Assembly: GCA_900767585.1 (NCBI GenBank)
Contig: CAAFZP010000083.1
Span: 1-20,492, forward strand
Source: Lachnospiraceae bacterium
Lineage (GTDB): Bacteria > Bacillota > Clostridia > Lachnospirales > Lachnospiraceae
Direction of reading: 5' to 3'
DNA length: 20,492 nucleotides
Made by a program: the position numbers and the translations under genes. Positions within the stretch are counted from its first letter, which is position 1; each line of letters begins with the position of its first letter. The notes beneath the pieces were generated by a model. That model did no database searches and was not told the DNA's origin. It saw only the letters and a list, made by a program, of their open reading frames with translations. Of this stretch, positions 1 through 8,460 are shown piece by piece.

Positions 1-693
1 GAATGTGTAAGCCATACCACCACCGATGATGAGTGTATCGCACTTCTCAAGAAGATTAGAGATAACGTTCAGCTTATCAGCAACCTTTGCACCACCAAGG
101 ATAGCAACGAAAGGTCTTACCGGATTCTCAACTGCGTTTCCAAGGAAATCGATTTCCTTCTGCATCAGATATCCAACAACAGCTGTATCAACAAGTGCAG
201 CTACACCAACGTTTGAGCAGTGTGCTCTGTGTGCTGTACCAAATGCATCGTTTACGAATACATCACAGATGCTTGCAAGATCCTTAGAGAAAGCCTCTCC
301 GTTCTTTGTCTCTTCAGCTCTGAAACGTGTATTCTCAAGAAGGATAACCTCGCCATCCTTCATAGCGTCTACGGCTGCGCGAACTGTATCGTCAACAACT
401 TCTAAGCTTGGTACAAACTTTACTTCCTGACCAAGGAGCTCTGAAAGTCTCTTTGCAACCGGTGCAAGAGTCTTTGTCTGCTTGTCTTCCTCTGTCTTAA
501 CCTTTCCAAGGTGTGAGCAAAGAATAACCTTACCGCCATCAGCGATCAGTTTCTTGATTGTTGGAAGAGCTGCAACCAGACGATTCTCATCTGTGATCTC
601 GCCATTCTTCAAAGGTACGTTAAAATCACATCTGCAAAGAACACGAAGTCCCTTTACGTTGATATCATCAACGGATTTCTTATTTAATGACAT
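1..693 (-). CDS. pgk: Phosphoglycerate kinase, N-terminal part (cut by window edge)
   Basis: Cytosolic glycolytic enzyme that transfers phosphate from 1,3-bisphosphoglycerate to ADP, giving 3-phosphoglycerate and ATP. The visible 231 residues start MSLNKKSVDD and cover the N-terminal substrate-binding domain: RCDFNVPL at residues 21-28 (Asp23 and Asn25 contact the substrate in the family), the SHLGK loop at 60-64, NDAFGTAHRAH, and GGAKVADKLNVI near residue 215. Bacterial PGK is about 395 residues, so the C-terminal nucleotide-binding half lies off the left edge. ATG at 693 is preceded by a strong AGGAGG site. The gene lies 100 bases downstream of gap on the same strand, with a terminator hairpin between them and no room for an obvious separate promoter. 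Codon choice is strongly biased, as in gap, which fits high expression. Confidence 0.97.
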   Translation of the reverse strand, partial: MSLNKKSVDDINVKGLRVLCRCDFNVPLKNGEITDENRLVAALPTIKKLIADGGKVILCSHLGKVKTEEDKQTKTLAPVAKRLSELLGQEVKFVPSLEVVDDTVRAAVDAMKDGEVILLENTRFRAEETKNGEAFSKDLASICDVFVNDAFGTAHRAHCSNVGVAALVDTAVVGYLMQKEIDFLGNAVENPVRPFVAILGGAKVADKLNVISNLLEKCDTLIIGGGMAYTF

Positions 694-720
694 TATAAAA
701 TTCCTCCTGGATTTTGAAAT

Positions 721-761
721 GATAAAAATAAGGGTCCGGTCCAATTAAGACCGGACCCTTG
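721..761 (-). terminator. Intrinsic terminator between gap and pgk
   Basis: An 11-bp perfect stem (AAGGGTCCGGT at 730-740 pairing with ACCGGACCCTT at 750-760, 9-base loop) is followed on the minus strand by the U-rich run TATTTTTATC. It sits after the gap stop codon, and the pgk ribosome binding site begins about 20 bases further on. The other strand lacks a T-run. It probably ends a fraction of gap transcripts and lets the rest read into pgk; it could also be a 3' stabilising or processing hairpin. Confidence 0.85.
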
Positions 762-792
762 TAGGTCTTCTCTAAAAGAGTCTGACTAATAA

Positions 793-1815
793 TTAAGCCA
801 ACTCAGCGAAGTACTTGATTGTTCTAACCATCTGGCTTGTGTATGAGTTCTCGTTATCATACCAAGAAACAACCTGAACCTCGTACAGATCGTCAGCGAT
901 CTGAGCTACCATTGTCTGTGTAGCATCGAAGAGTGAACCATATCTCATACCAACGATATCTGAAGATACGATCTGCTCCTCATTGTAACCGTAAGACTCA
1001 GAAGCTGCAGCCTTCATAGCAGCGTTGATGCCTTCCTTAGTTACGTCCTTACCCTTAACAACTGCTGTAAGGATTGTTGTAGAACCTGTAGGTACAGGAA
1101 CTCTCTGTGCAGAACCGATGAGCTTTCCATTAAGCTCTGGGATAACAAGACCGATAGCCTTAGCTGCACCTGTTGAGTTAGGAACGATATTAACAGCTGC
1201 TGCACGAGCACGTCTGAAGTCGCCCTTTCTGTGTGGTCCATCAAGTACCATCTGATCACCTGTGTAAGCGTGGATTGTTGACATGATACCTGACTGAATT
1301 GGAGCGTAATCGTTAAGTGCCTTAGCCATAGGAGCAAGACAGTTTGTTGTACAAGAAGCTGCAGAGATGATCTTATCATCTGCTGTAAGTGTGTTCTCGT
1401 TTACGCTATATACGATTGTAGGAAGATCGTTACCAGCTGGAGCTGAAATAACTACCTTCTTAGCACCTGCATCGATATGAGCCTGTGACTTAGCCTTTGA
1501 TACATAGAAACCTGTACACTCAAGTACAACATCTACATCAAGCTCTCCCCATGGAAGATTCTTAGCATCTGCCTCAGCATAGATCTTAAGTGTCTTACCA
1601 CAAACTGTGATTGTACCTGCTTCATCATCAGCAGAAACCTGATCTGCATACTGATACTTACCCTGTGATGAATCATACTTCAAAAGGTGAGCAAGCATAG
1701 AAGGCTTTGTCAAGTCGTTGATTGCAACTACTTCATAACCTTCTGCGTCAAACATCTGTCTGAATGCAAGACGTCCGATACGTCCAAAACCATTAATTGC
1801 TACTTTTACTGCCAT
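793..1815 (-). CDS. gap: Glyceraldehyde-3-phosphate dehydrogenase, type I
   Basis: Oxidative phosphorylation of glyceraldehyde 3-phosphate to 1,3-bisphosphoglycerate with NAD+ in cytosolic glycolysis. The 340-residue protein is full length. The N-terminal Rossmann motif INGFGRIGR is at residues 7-15. Asp34 in AINDL fits preference for NAD+ over NADP+. The catalytic cysteine is Cys155 in ASCTTNCLAP, and His182 in STIHAYTGDQ is the partner base; the C-terminus has the usual SWYDNENSYTSQMVRTIKY. ATG at 1815 follows TAGGAGGA at a standard distance. The gene has its own well-formed promoter and precedes pgk. Codon use is strongly biased, as expected for a very abundant enzyme. Confidence 0.99.
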   Translation of the reverse strand: MAVKVAINGFGRIGRLAFRQMFDAEGYEVVAINDLTKPSMLAHLLKYDSSQGKYQYADQVSADDEAGTITVCGKTLKIYAEADAKNLPWGELDVDVVLECTGFYVSKAKSQAHIDAGAKKVVISAPAGNDLPTIVYSVNENTLTADDKIISAASCTTNCLAPMAKALNDYAPIQSGIMSTIHAYTGDQMVLDGPHRKGDFRRARAAAVNIVPNSTGAAKAIGLVIPELNGKLIGSAQRVPVPTGSTTILTAVVKGKDVTKEGINAAMKAAASESYGYNEEQIVSSDIVGMRYGSLFDATQTMVAQIADDLYEVQVVSWYDNENSYTSQMVRTIKYFAELA

Positions 1816-1853
1816 TTTTTAATCCTCCTAAGTTTTAATTATTAAGATTTAAA

Positions 1854-1871
1854 TACTGCATGGCTGCAGTA
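1854..1871 (-). other. Small hairpin in the gap 5' leader
   Basis: A 7-bp perfect inverted repeat (TACTGCA, 4-base loop, TGCAGTA) lies between the predicted gap promoter and the gap ribosome binding site, so it would be near the 5' end of the mRNA. There is no T-run after it, so it is not a terminator. A role in mRNA stability or as a protein-binding palindrome is possible but only inferred. Confidence 0.4.
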
Positions 1872-1896
1872 ATTCATCTAAAAACTTACATCAAAT

Positions 1897-1925
1897 ATCA
1901 TAACTTCTTTTATAGTAAAATTCAA
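1897..1925 (-). promoter_or_regulatory. Predicted sigma-A promoter of gap (and pgk)
   Basis: On the minus strand TTGAAT (1925-1920) and TATGAT (1902-1897) are separated by exactly 17 bases. Transcription would begin near 1890, giving a leader of roughly 75 bases before the gap ATG. It is the best match in the gap upstream region. Confidence 0.75.
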
Positions 1926-1974
1926 GCCTATTTTTCGTTATTTTTTTCAAAAATTGTGTGTTTTTCTGATTTCA

Positions 1975-2003
1975 TTGGATTTTATCAGATAATACGCTAT
2001 AAT
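1975..2003 (+). promoter_or_regulatory. Predicted sigma-A promoter of the PHP phosphatase gene
   Basis: TTGGAT (1975-1980) and a consensus TATAAT (1998-2003) are 17 bases apart. Transcription would start near 2010, about 60 bases before the ATG at 2072. This promoter and the gap promoter point away from each other in the 256-base intergenic region, which otherwise shows only AT-rich sequence and the small gap leader hairpin. Confidence 0.75.
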
Positions 2004-2071
2004 AAACATGATTAATTTGCAAAGAATAATACATTTCAAGCGAAACGTATAAAGTATAGGAGGTTTTCCAT

Positions 2072-2893
2072 ATGATTTTTCCTGATTATCATTTTCACAC
2101 AGATTTTTCCAGCGACTGTGAAGAATCGATGCAGGCTATCGTTGCATCCGCACGAAAAAAAGGCCTGTCTTCTCTCTGTGTGACCGATCACTATGATATG
2201 GATTTCCCGGTCCGGCCGGAAGAACCAAACGTGGATTTTAATCTTGACATCGATAAATATTATAAGACATATCATGCAGAAAGTCAGACACTTTCCCCGG
2301 ATTTTGACCTGCGTGTCGGTGTTGAACTTGGCGTTATGCCATCCACTACACAGAAATTAAATGCGTTTGTAACATCCCATCCGGAGCTTGACTTTGTCAT
2401 TTGCAGTCTGCATGTGGTTGACGGAATGGATCCGTATTATCCGGAATATTTCGAGGACAAGGATGACTTGTCTGCTTACCGGCATTATTTTGAAACACTG
2501 CTTGCCTGTGTGAAGGAATTTGATCATTTCAATGTATGCGGACATCTGGATTATATCGTGCGCTACGGTAAGACAAAGGCAGAGCATTTCAACATTCATG
2601 ATTACGAAGATATCTTTCAGGAATTATTTCCAATCCTTGTATCTCGCGGACAGGGAATCGAGATCAATACCGGCAGCTTATACCGCGGACTCTCCTTCCC
2701 GCATCCACATACAGATATCCTGAAGATGTACAAAGATGCAGGTGGAGAAATCATCACAGTCGGAAGCGATGCACACCACGCGGAACATATCGGTTACGGT
2801 TTCGATGTCGCAAGAGACCTGCTGCTTGCTCACGGGTTTTGCTATTATACAACCTTCCGGGGGCAAAAACCTGAATTTCACAAGATTGTATAG
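2072..2893 (+). CDS. hisK: PHP-family histidinol-phosphatase
   Basis: Predicted metal-dependent phosphatase that removes phosphate from L-histidinol phosphate, the penultimate step of histidine synthesis, in the cytosol. The 273-residue protein is a complete PHP domain with metal ligands in the expected order: YHFHTD (His7, His9), VTDH (Asp39, His40), GVELG (Glu85), SLH (His114), GHLD (His158) and GSDAHH (Asp233, His235). The length matches the HisK/HisJ class. ATG at 2072 follows AGGAGG at 2058-2063. No other his gene is adjacent, so the substrate is assigned from the subfamily pattern and another phosphoester is possible. Its 3' end stops 5 bases short of the convergent cysteine desulfurase gene. 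Confidence 0.85.
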   Translation: MIFPDYHFHTDFSSDCEESMQAIVASARKKGLSSLCVTDHYDMDFPVRPEEPNVDFNLDIDKYYKTYHAESQTLSPDFDLRVGVELGVMPSTTQKLNAFVTSHPELDFVICSLHVVDGMDPYYPEYFEDKDDLSAYRHYFETLLACVKEFDHFNVCGHLDYIVRYGKTKAEHFNIHDYEDIFQELFPILVSRGQGIEINTGSLYRGLSFPHPHTDILKMYKDAGGEIITVGSDAHHAEHIGYGFDVARDLLLAHGFCYYTTFRGQKPEFHKIV

Positions 2894-2898
2894 CAGGG

Positions 2899-4074
2899 TT
2901 ATCCATGTGCATGCTTCTTATAATCTTCATAAAACGGAGACTGTTCCCTCAGTTCTTCGATGATTTTCCGGATGCAGGCGATTGCATAGTCTGCATCCTC
3001 TTTTGTTGTCTCTTCCCCGATTGTCAGCCGAATCGTACTACGTGCGAGTTCATCGGAAATACCGATTGCTTTTAATACATGGGATGGTTCTTTTGATGCA
3101 GATGTACACGCTGAGCCACCGGATGCACAGATTCCCATTGTATCGAGCATGACAAGCAGAGTCCCACTGTCAATAAACCGGAATGAAATATTTATATTGT
3201 TCGGAAGCCGCTTTTTGGGATGACCATTTAACCGGCTGTAAGGGATTTCCTCAAGAAGCGTTCTGATCAAATAATCACGGATATTTATTTCATGCCGGAT
3301 ACGCCGATCCATCGTTGCATCCGCAATATAGGCGGCAGTTGCAAGCCCGACAATACCGGGTACATTTTCCGTACCTGCCCGAAGTCCCCGTTCCTGGGCA
3401 CCTCCGTGAATCAGGCTTTTAAGTTTCACAGTCTCTTTCACATACAAAAAACCTGTGCCCTTCGGTCCACGGAATTTGTGACCGCTTGCCGTGAGCAGAT
3501 CAATCTGCAGCTGTTCGACGTCGATTGGAATCTGACCGTATGCCTGCACCGCATCTGTATGAAATAATATATGATGTCGTCTTGCAACTGCCCCGATCTC
3601 TCCGATCGGCTGTATCGTCCCAATCTCATTGTTCGCAAACATCACCGATATTAAAATTGTGTCCGCGCGGATTGCCTGCTCCACCTGTGCCGGATCCACG
3701 CATCCGGATGCATCCACATCCAGATATGTGACAAGAAATCCATGTTGTTCCAGATATTCGCACGTATGCAGGATTCCGTGGTGTTCCAGTTTCGTTGTGA
3801 TGATATGTCTGCCTTTTTTACTGTATGCGTCCGCGATTTCCTTCAGTGCCCAATTATCGCCTTCAGAGCCGCCTGCCGTAAAATAAATCTCATCTTTTTT
3901 CGCATGCAGTGTATCCGCGATCATCTGCCGGCTTTCCTCGATCACTTTCCGGTTTTCTTTTGCAATGCTGTAAATTCCGGAAGGGTTTGCAAATCTGTCG
4001 TGAAAATACGGCTGCATAGCCCGAATCACTTCCGGATGGGTGCTTGTTGTCGCTGCATGATCCATATAAATCAT
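2899..4074 (-). CDS. Cysteine desulfurase (NifS/IscS class V aminotransferase)
   Basis: PLP enzyme that takes sulfur from L-cysteine, giving alanine and an enzyme persulfide for Fe-S clusters, thiolated tRNA or cofactors. The 391-residue protein begins MIYMDHAATT, the typical family N-terminus. Asp174 in FHTDAVQAYG and the PLP lysine Lys200 in SGHKFRGPKG are present. The persulfide cysteine is Cys323 in SGGSACTSASKEPSHVL, on a long IscS-like loop. ATG at 4074 follows AAAGGTAG; an open frame continues upstream to 4185, but those residues are basic and unlike the family. No iscU, thiI or mnmA is adjacent, so the sulfur acceptor is unknown. It is divergent from the flippase gene and tail to tail with the PHP gene; no terminator is visible in that 5-base junction. 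Confidence 0.95.
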   Translation of the reverse strand: MIYMDHAATTSTHPEVIRAMQPYFHDRFANPSGIYSIAKENRKVIEESRQMIADTLHAKKDEIYFTAGGSEGDNWALKEIADAYSKKGRHIITTKLEHHGILHTCEYLEQHGFLVTYLDVDASGCVDPAQVEQAIRADTILISVMFANNEIGTIQPIGEIGAVARRHHILFHTDAVQAYGQIPIDVEQLQIDLLTASGHKFRGPKGTGFLYVKETVKLKSLIHGGAQERGLRAGTENVPGIVGLATAAYIADATMDRRIRHEINIRDYLIRTLLEEIPYSRLNGHPKKRLPNNINISFRFIDSGTLLVMLDTMGICASGGSACTSASKEPSHVLKAIGISDELARSTIRLTIGEETTKEDADYAIACIRKIIEELREQSPFYEDYKKHAHG

Positions 4075-4142
4075 TGATTCACTACCTTTTATTTCGGTTT
4101 TGAGACATTTTCTTTTGCTTGCGGATGTCTTCTTTGATTTAT

Positions 4143-4158
4143 GCGTATGAAAATACGC
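4143..4158. other. Inverted repeat with GAAA loop in divergent intergenic region
   Basis: GCGTAT, GAAA, ATACGC forms a perfect 6-bp stem with a GNRA tetraloop on the plus strand. It lies between the divergent cysteine desulfurase and flippase genes. It could be an operator palindrome or a leader RNA hairpin. I see no convincing -35/-10 pair to place it relative to a start site. Confidence 0.35.
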
Positions 4159-4206
4159 GCACCCACATATAGTATGATAAAGCATTTTGTATCAGGAAAA
4201 GAAGCC

Positions 4207-5538
4207 ATGTCAAAGCAAACTGTGATCAAAGGAACCCTGATTTTAACCATAACCGGAATCCTGACCAAATGTCTCGGCTTTTATAATAGAATATTCCTGA
4301 CCCGGCTGATTGGTGTAAAGGAACTTGGAACTTATCAGCTTATTTTTCCGCTTTATATCTTAGGCATTTCATTTTGCTGCCAGGGCATTGCCACAACCAT
4401 CACCAAACATGTATCCTATCTCCTTGGTAAGAAAAAAATGTCCGATCCCCGCCGTATACTTTACTTCGGTGGATTTTTAAGTTTTATGCTAAGCCTGCTT
4501 GTCTCTGCCTATTTTTTCTTTGGATGTGATTTCATCGCCTTACATATCCTGAAAAATACCGATTGCTGTATCCTGTTGCGTCTCCTGTCGCCGGCAGTTC
4601 CGTTTGTTGCAATAAAAGCCTGTATCAACGCATTCTTTATCGGACACGAAAAACCATTTTTTTCCGGGAGCTGCCAGTTAATCGAACAAATCATCCGGAT
4701 TGGGTCCGTATATCTTCTTGCAATCTCTTACATGCAGAATCAGGTTGATGCGAAAACCGCAGTCCTCGGTGTTGTGATCGGCGAGATGGGAGCAACACTT
4801 TACGCAGTCATCTGTTACATATTCTTCCGCAAAAAGCAGAGTCAAGACATCAGACCACAAATCAGAAATACATGCACTTGTGCCGAGAAGAAATCGTCTC
4901 TTATGATTCCGATGCTCAAAGATATCATCCCGATCACATCAAATAATCTTGTTTTTACATTATTTTCGAGTTTTGAAGCTATCATACTTCCGACGTTTCT
5001 TTTCCGATATTACAACAGCGCCGATACGACCATGGAAATATATGGCATCATCACCGGCATCGTGATTCCGTTTTTATTGTTTCCGGCAACAATCACAAAC
5101 TCGCTTTCCACGATGCTTTTACCATCCATCTCTTACGCATGTGCTAAACGCGATACCGAAGCAATAAAAAAAGCACTTGTATCAAGTGCTCTTTTCTGCA
5201 TCATGCTTGGCAGCTTTGCCTGCATCCTGTATATACTTTTCGGAAAACCGATCTGTACCTTTGCATTCAAAAGCACAGAGGCAGGAACGCTGCTACAGCT
5301 GATGGGATTTTTATGTCCGTTTATCTACCTTTCTACAACGCTATCGAGTGTTATGAACGGAATCGGCTATGCCACCCAGAACTTAATCTACAATATTCTC
5401 GGCATCAGCATGCGAATCTTATGTATCATATTCTTCGTGCCGCATTTCGGCATCCACGCATACATATGCGGCATGTTCTGCGGCTACCTGCTACACAATA
5501 TACTCACGATCACGAAGCTTGCATCTCTTAACTCGTAA
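4207..5538 (+). CDS. SpoVB/MATE-type oligosaccharide flippase family membrane protein
   Basis: Polytopic membrane protein of the MOP superfamily polysaccharide branch (stage V sporulation B, MurJ and Wzx relatives), expected to move lipid-linked sugars or peptidoglycan precursors across the membrane. The 443 residues contain roughly twelve hydrophobic segments. The N-terminal signature SKQTVIKGTLILTITGILTK followed by FYNRIFLTRLIGVKELGTYQLIFP is typical of SpoVB/YtgP proteins. The protein is shorter than most SpoVB members (about 500 or more), mainly in its loops and C-terminus. ATG at 4207 is chosen because AGGAAAAG lies just upstream and the family begins here; the frame is open back to 4141. 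It is divergent from the cysteine desulfurase and its last 11 bases overlap metA tail to tail. Substrate and any sporulation link are inference. Confidence 0.85.
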   Translation: MSKQTVIKGTLILTITGILTKCLGFYNRIFLTRLIGVKELGTYQLIFPLYILGISFCCQGIATTITKHVSYLLGKKKMSDPRRILYFGGFLSFMLSLLVSAYFFFGCDFIALHILKNTDCCILLRLLSPAVPFVAIKACINAFFIGHEKPFFSGSCQLIEQIIRIGSVYLLAISYMQNQVDAKTAVLGVVIGEMGATLYAVICYIFFRKKQSQDIRPQIRNTCTCAEKKSSLMIPMLKDIIPITSNNLVFTLFSSFEAIILPTFLFRYYNSADTTMEIYGIITGIVIPFLLFPATITNSLSTMLLPSISYACAKRDTEAIKKALVSSALFCIMLGSFACILYILFGKPICTFAFKSTEAGTLLQLMGFLCPFIYLSTTLSSVMNGIGYATQNLIYNILGISMRILCIIFFVPHFGIHAYICGMFCGYLLHNILTITKLASLNS

Positions 5539-6451
5539 CCTTTTTCGTCCAGTCGTAAGGTGTGCTCTGATATACGTAATAATTGAGCCAGTTGGCATAA
5601 AGTGTATTTGCATGACATCTCCATGACTTGATCGGTTTTTGTTCCGGATCGTCATCCGGGTAATAATTGACCGGAATGTCCGGATTTAACCCACGTTTGA
5701 TGTCACGCTTATACTCCTGATCGAGCGTGAATGTATCATACTCCGGATGTCCGGTTACGAAAATATTCTTGCCATCTTCTCCGATAATGAGGTACGGTCC
5801 TGTAATTTCGGACTCTGCCACAATCTCCAGAAGCGGATTATCAACGATTGCCTGCTTATCCACGCCTGTATAACGGGACTGCGGAACTAAGAACGAATCA
5901 TCAAATCCACGTACCAGTGGTGTCCGTTTATGAAATGTATAATGCTTATACACACCGGAAAACTTCGCCGGAAGCTGGTATTTCTTCACTCCGTACCGAT
6001 AGTAAAGTCCTGCCTGTGCACCCCAGCAGATATGCAGTGTGGATGTAACATTTGTAACAGACCAGTCCATGATGGCAGTCAGTTCATCCCAATATTCCAC
6101 GTCTTCAAATTCCATATTTTCGACCGGTGCACCGGTAATGATCAGTCCATCCCATTTTCTGTTTTTTACATGTGCAAAGTCTGTGTAAAACCGTTCGAGA
6201 TGTGACTCGGATACATGTTTTGATTCATAAGACATCGTCCGGATAAAGGAGATGTTTACCTGCAATGGTGTGTTAGACAGGCTTCGCAGAAGCTGCAGCT
6301 CGGTATCTTCCTTTAACGGCATCAGATTCAGTATCAAAATGTCAAGCGGACGGATATCCTGCGTCATTGCACGATGCTCATCCATCACAAATATATTTTC
6401 CTGTTCGAGTATTTTTTTCACTGGTAAATCGTTATCTATTCTAATCGGCAT
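5528..6451 (-). CDS. metA: Homoserine O-acyltransferase (predicted O-acetyltransferase), MetA family
   Basis: First committed step of methionine synthesis: acylation of the homoserine hydroxyl. The 307 residues match the MetA family over the full length, starting MPIRIDNDLPVKKIL. The catalytic cysteine is Cys142 in LHICWGAQAG, with His235 and Glu237 in TGHPEYD completing the site. Residue 111, in GAPVENMEF, is glutamate; in characterised MetA enzymes Glu here goes with acetyl-CoA use and Gly (as in E. coli) with succinyl-CoA use, so acetyl is predicted. ATG at 6451 follows AGAGG. The gene lies 48 bases after ligA on the same strand and has a candidate promoter of its own. No T-box or SAM riboswitch could fit in the short leader. 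Confidence 0.96.
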   Translation of the reverse strand: MPIRIDNDLPVKKILEQENIFVMDEHRAMTQDIRPLDILILNLMPLKEDTELQLLRSLSNTPLQVNISFIRTMSYESKHVSESHLERFYTDFAHVKNRKWDGLIITGAPVENMEFEDVEYWDELTAIMDWSVTNVTSTLHICWGAQAGLYYRYGVKKYQLPAKFSGVYKHYTFHKRTPLVRGFDDSFLVPQSRYTGVDKQAIVDNPLLEIVAESEITGPYLIIGEDGKNIFVTGHPEYDTFTLDQEYKRDIKRGLNPDIPVNYYPDDDPEQKPIKSWRCHANTLYANWLNYYVYQSTPYDWTKKVTS

Positions 6452-6482
6452 CTCTAAAACCTCTTTTCTTTTCTAAAGTTAA

Positions 6483-6511
6483 AGCATACCACGATTTTTT
6501 TATAACTGCAA
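6483..6511 (-). promoter_or_regulatory. Candidate promoter for metA overlapping the ligA 3' end
   Basis: On the minus strand TTGCAG (6511-6506) and TATGCT (6488-6483) are 17 bases apart. The -35 uses the last sense codons of ligA. No terminator separates ligA from metA, so read-through from ligA is also likely and this promoter would give metA independent control. Confidence 0.45.
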
Positions 6512-8446
6512 GAAATCATCCTCCGAAATAATCGGGATTCCAAGTGTTTTCGCTTTTTTATTCTTGGAAGAAGATGATAATACATCGTTATTGATCAAAT
6601 ACGTGGTTTTTGAAGATACACTGCCTGCAACTTTTCCGCCGCGGTCTTCGATTATTTTTTTCAGTTCATCCCGGTTTGCAAAATGATTGAGCGAACCCGT
6701 AATGACAAATGTTTTTCCTTCGAGATCCTGCGGTGCTGTATTTTCCTCCACGACCAGTGTCACTTCTTTCAAAATCTCCCGCAGTACGCGGACGTTGTTT
6801 TGATCTGCGAAATAAGCGACTATGCCCTCCGCGATCACATCGCCGATCTTCTCAATCTCCGCAAACTGTGCGGCATCCGCATGGATGATTGCTTCCACAT
6901 CATCTTTAAAATATTTGCAAATAGATTTCGCCATGGCAGTCCCGACATTTAAGATGCCAAGTCCATACAGGACACGTGCAAGCTGTGTCGTGCGGCTTTT
7001 TTCAATACTCTCCATCATATTGTCGTAAGACTTCTGGCCGAAGCCTTCTAATTGCACAATCTCCGTCTCATACCGGTCAATCCGGTAGATATCATATAAC
7101 TCTTCGATAAACCCACAGTCTAAGAACTTCTGCAATGTCGCCTCCGATAAGCCATCAATGTTCATTGCATTTCTCGAAACAAAATGTGTAAACAGCTTGA
7201 TTGCCTTTGCCGGACATGCAGGATTCGGGCAGACAAGTGTCTGTGCCTGATTGTCTTCACGGATTTCTGTCTTTCCGCCACACGCCGGACATGTGGCAGG
7301 AATTTCGAGCGTACCGGACTTCGTCAGGTTCTCACTGATCTGCGGGATGATCATATTCGCTTTATACACCTTGATCGTATCGCCGATACCGAGCTGCAGC
7401 TGCTTCACAATGCTCACATTGTGGACGCTTGCACGACTCACAGACGTTCCTTCCAGAGAAACCGGATCAAAGACAGCGACCGGATTGATCAGTCCGGTAC
7501 GGGACGGACTCCATTCGATATGGCGAAGCGTTGTCTCTGCTTCCTCATCCGCCCACTTAAACGCGATGGAATCACGAGGAAATTTTGCTGTCCGTCCAAG
7601 ACTTTTGCCATATTCCACATCATCAAACGAAAGCACAAGGCCGTCAGACGGAAAATCATTTGTCTCAATTTTATTTGCAAAATACCCAACTTTCTCCTGC
7701 ATCGATGCCGCCGTGACATCGACATGTTCTACAACCTGAAACCCAAGAGACGTCAGGAAATCAAACTTTGCATTTACCGTTGCATCAATCTTTGAATCCC
7801 CGGTATCCAGCATATTAAATGCAAAGAAATGAACATTACGTTCAGCAGTGATCTGATTGTTGAGCTGGCGCACACTGCCGGAACATAAGTTTCTTGGATT
7901 TTTATATTTGCTGTCAATATCGGGAATCGTTGCATTGATACGTTCAAAATCCGTATAGGTAATGACCGCCTCACCACGGATTGTAAGCGGGTCTTTGTAT
8001 GCGATCCGGTTTGGCAGATTCGCAAACACCTTCGCATTGTTCGTGATGACCTCACCGATTTCACCATTGCCACGCGTGACGGCTTTCACAAGCACGCTAT
8101 CCTCGTAAGAAAGCACGACAGTCAGTCCATCCATCTTCCATGACATGACGCCCGTTTTATCTCCAAGCCACGCTGCCAGATCCTCGACGCTCTTCGTCTT
8201 GTCAAGTGATAACATCGGTGCCGGATGCCGCTCCTTCGGCAATTCGCTGATGACTTCGTATCCAACGTGCTGGGTTGGACTTTTGGATAAGATCAGCCCG
8301 GTCTCCTGCTCTAATGCAACAAGCTCATCATACAACGCATCATATTCCAGGTTTGACATAATCTCCGTATCCTGCTGGTAATAAGCTTTCGATGCCCGGT
8401 TTAAAAGCTCTACTAATTCTTTGATCCGTTCTGTTTTTTCATTCAT
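6500..8446 (-). CDS. ligA: NAD+-dependent DNA ligase LigA
   Basis: Seals 3'-OH/5'-phosphate nicks in duplex DNA using NAD+ in replication and repair. The 648-residue protein has the full bacterial layout: N-terminal NAD-binding Ia region, adenylation domain with KMDG (nucleophile Lys104), SDGLVLSFDD and FKW motifs, OB fold, a four-cysteine zinc finger (Cys386, 389, 406, 411), helix-hairpin-helix repeats, and a C-terminal BRCT domain from about residue 574 (LEGKTFVITGSL). The start is taken at ATG 8446, with AAAGGAA upstream; the frame opens at 8464, but that would put the binding site inside the coding sequence. It begins 14 bases after the rluF stop codon, implying co-transcription. Confidence 0.98.
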   Translation of the reverse strand: MNEKTERIKELVELLNRASKAYYQQDTEIMSNLEYDALYDELVALEQETGLILSKSPTQHVGYEVISELPKERHPAPMLSLDKTKSVEDLAAWLGDKTGVMSWKMDGLTVVLSYEDSVLVKAVTRGNGEIGEVITNNAKVFANLPNRIAYKDPLTIRGEAVITYTDFERINATIPDIDSKYKNPRNLCSGSVRQLNNQITAERNVHFFAFNMLDTGDSKIDATVNAKFDFLTSLGFQVVEHVDVTAASMQEKVGYFANKIETNDFPSDGLVLSFDDVEYGKSLGRTAKFPRDSIAFKWADEEAETTLRHIEWSPSRTGLINPVAVFDPVSLEGTSVSRASVHNVSIVKQLQLGIGDTIKVYKANMIIPQISENLTKSGTLEIPATCPACGGKTEIREDNQAQTLVCPNPACPAKAIKLFTHFVSRNAMNIDGLSEATLQKFLDCGFIEELYDIYRIDRYETEIVQLEGFGQKSYDNMMESIEKSRTTQLARVLYGLGILNVGTAMAKSICKYFKDDVEAIIHADAAQFAEIEKIGDVIAEGIVAYFADQNNVRVLREILKEVTLVVEENTAPQDLEGKTFVITGSLNHFANRDELKKIIEDRGGKVAGSVSSKTTYLINNDVLSSSSKNKKAKTLGIPIISEDDFLQL

Positions 8447-8460
8447 CGCGTTTGTTCCTT

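Noticed and set aside
1..430. Plus-strand open frames opposite pgk
   Set aside because: They are antisense shadows of a clearly conserved pgk reading frame.
4075..4185. Upstream extension of the cysteine desulfurase
   Set aside because: The family N-terminus MIYMDHAATT begins at 4074 with a ribosome binding site in front; the extra 37 residues are basic and unlike the family.
4141..4206. Earlier ATG start for the flippase
   Set aside because: The first codons form the GAAA hairpin and lack a ribosome binding site; MSKQTVIKG at 4207 matches the family and has AGGAAAAG before it.
7184..7795. Long plus-strand open frame (203 residues) opposite ligA
   Set aside because: No recognisable motifs and no ribosome binding site; it lies wholly inside the conserved ligA coding sequence.
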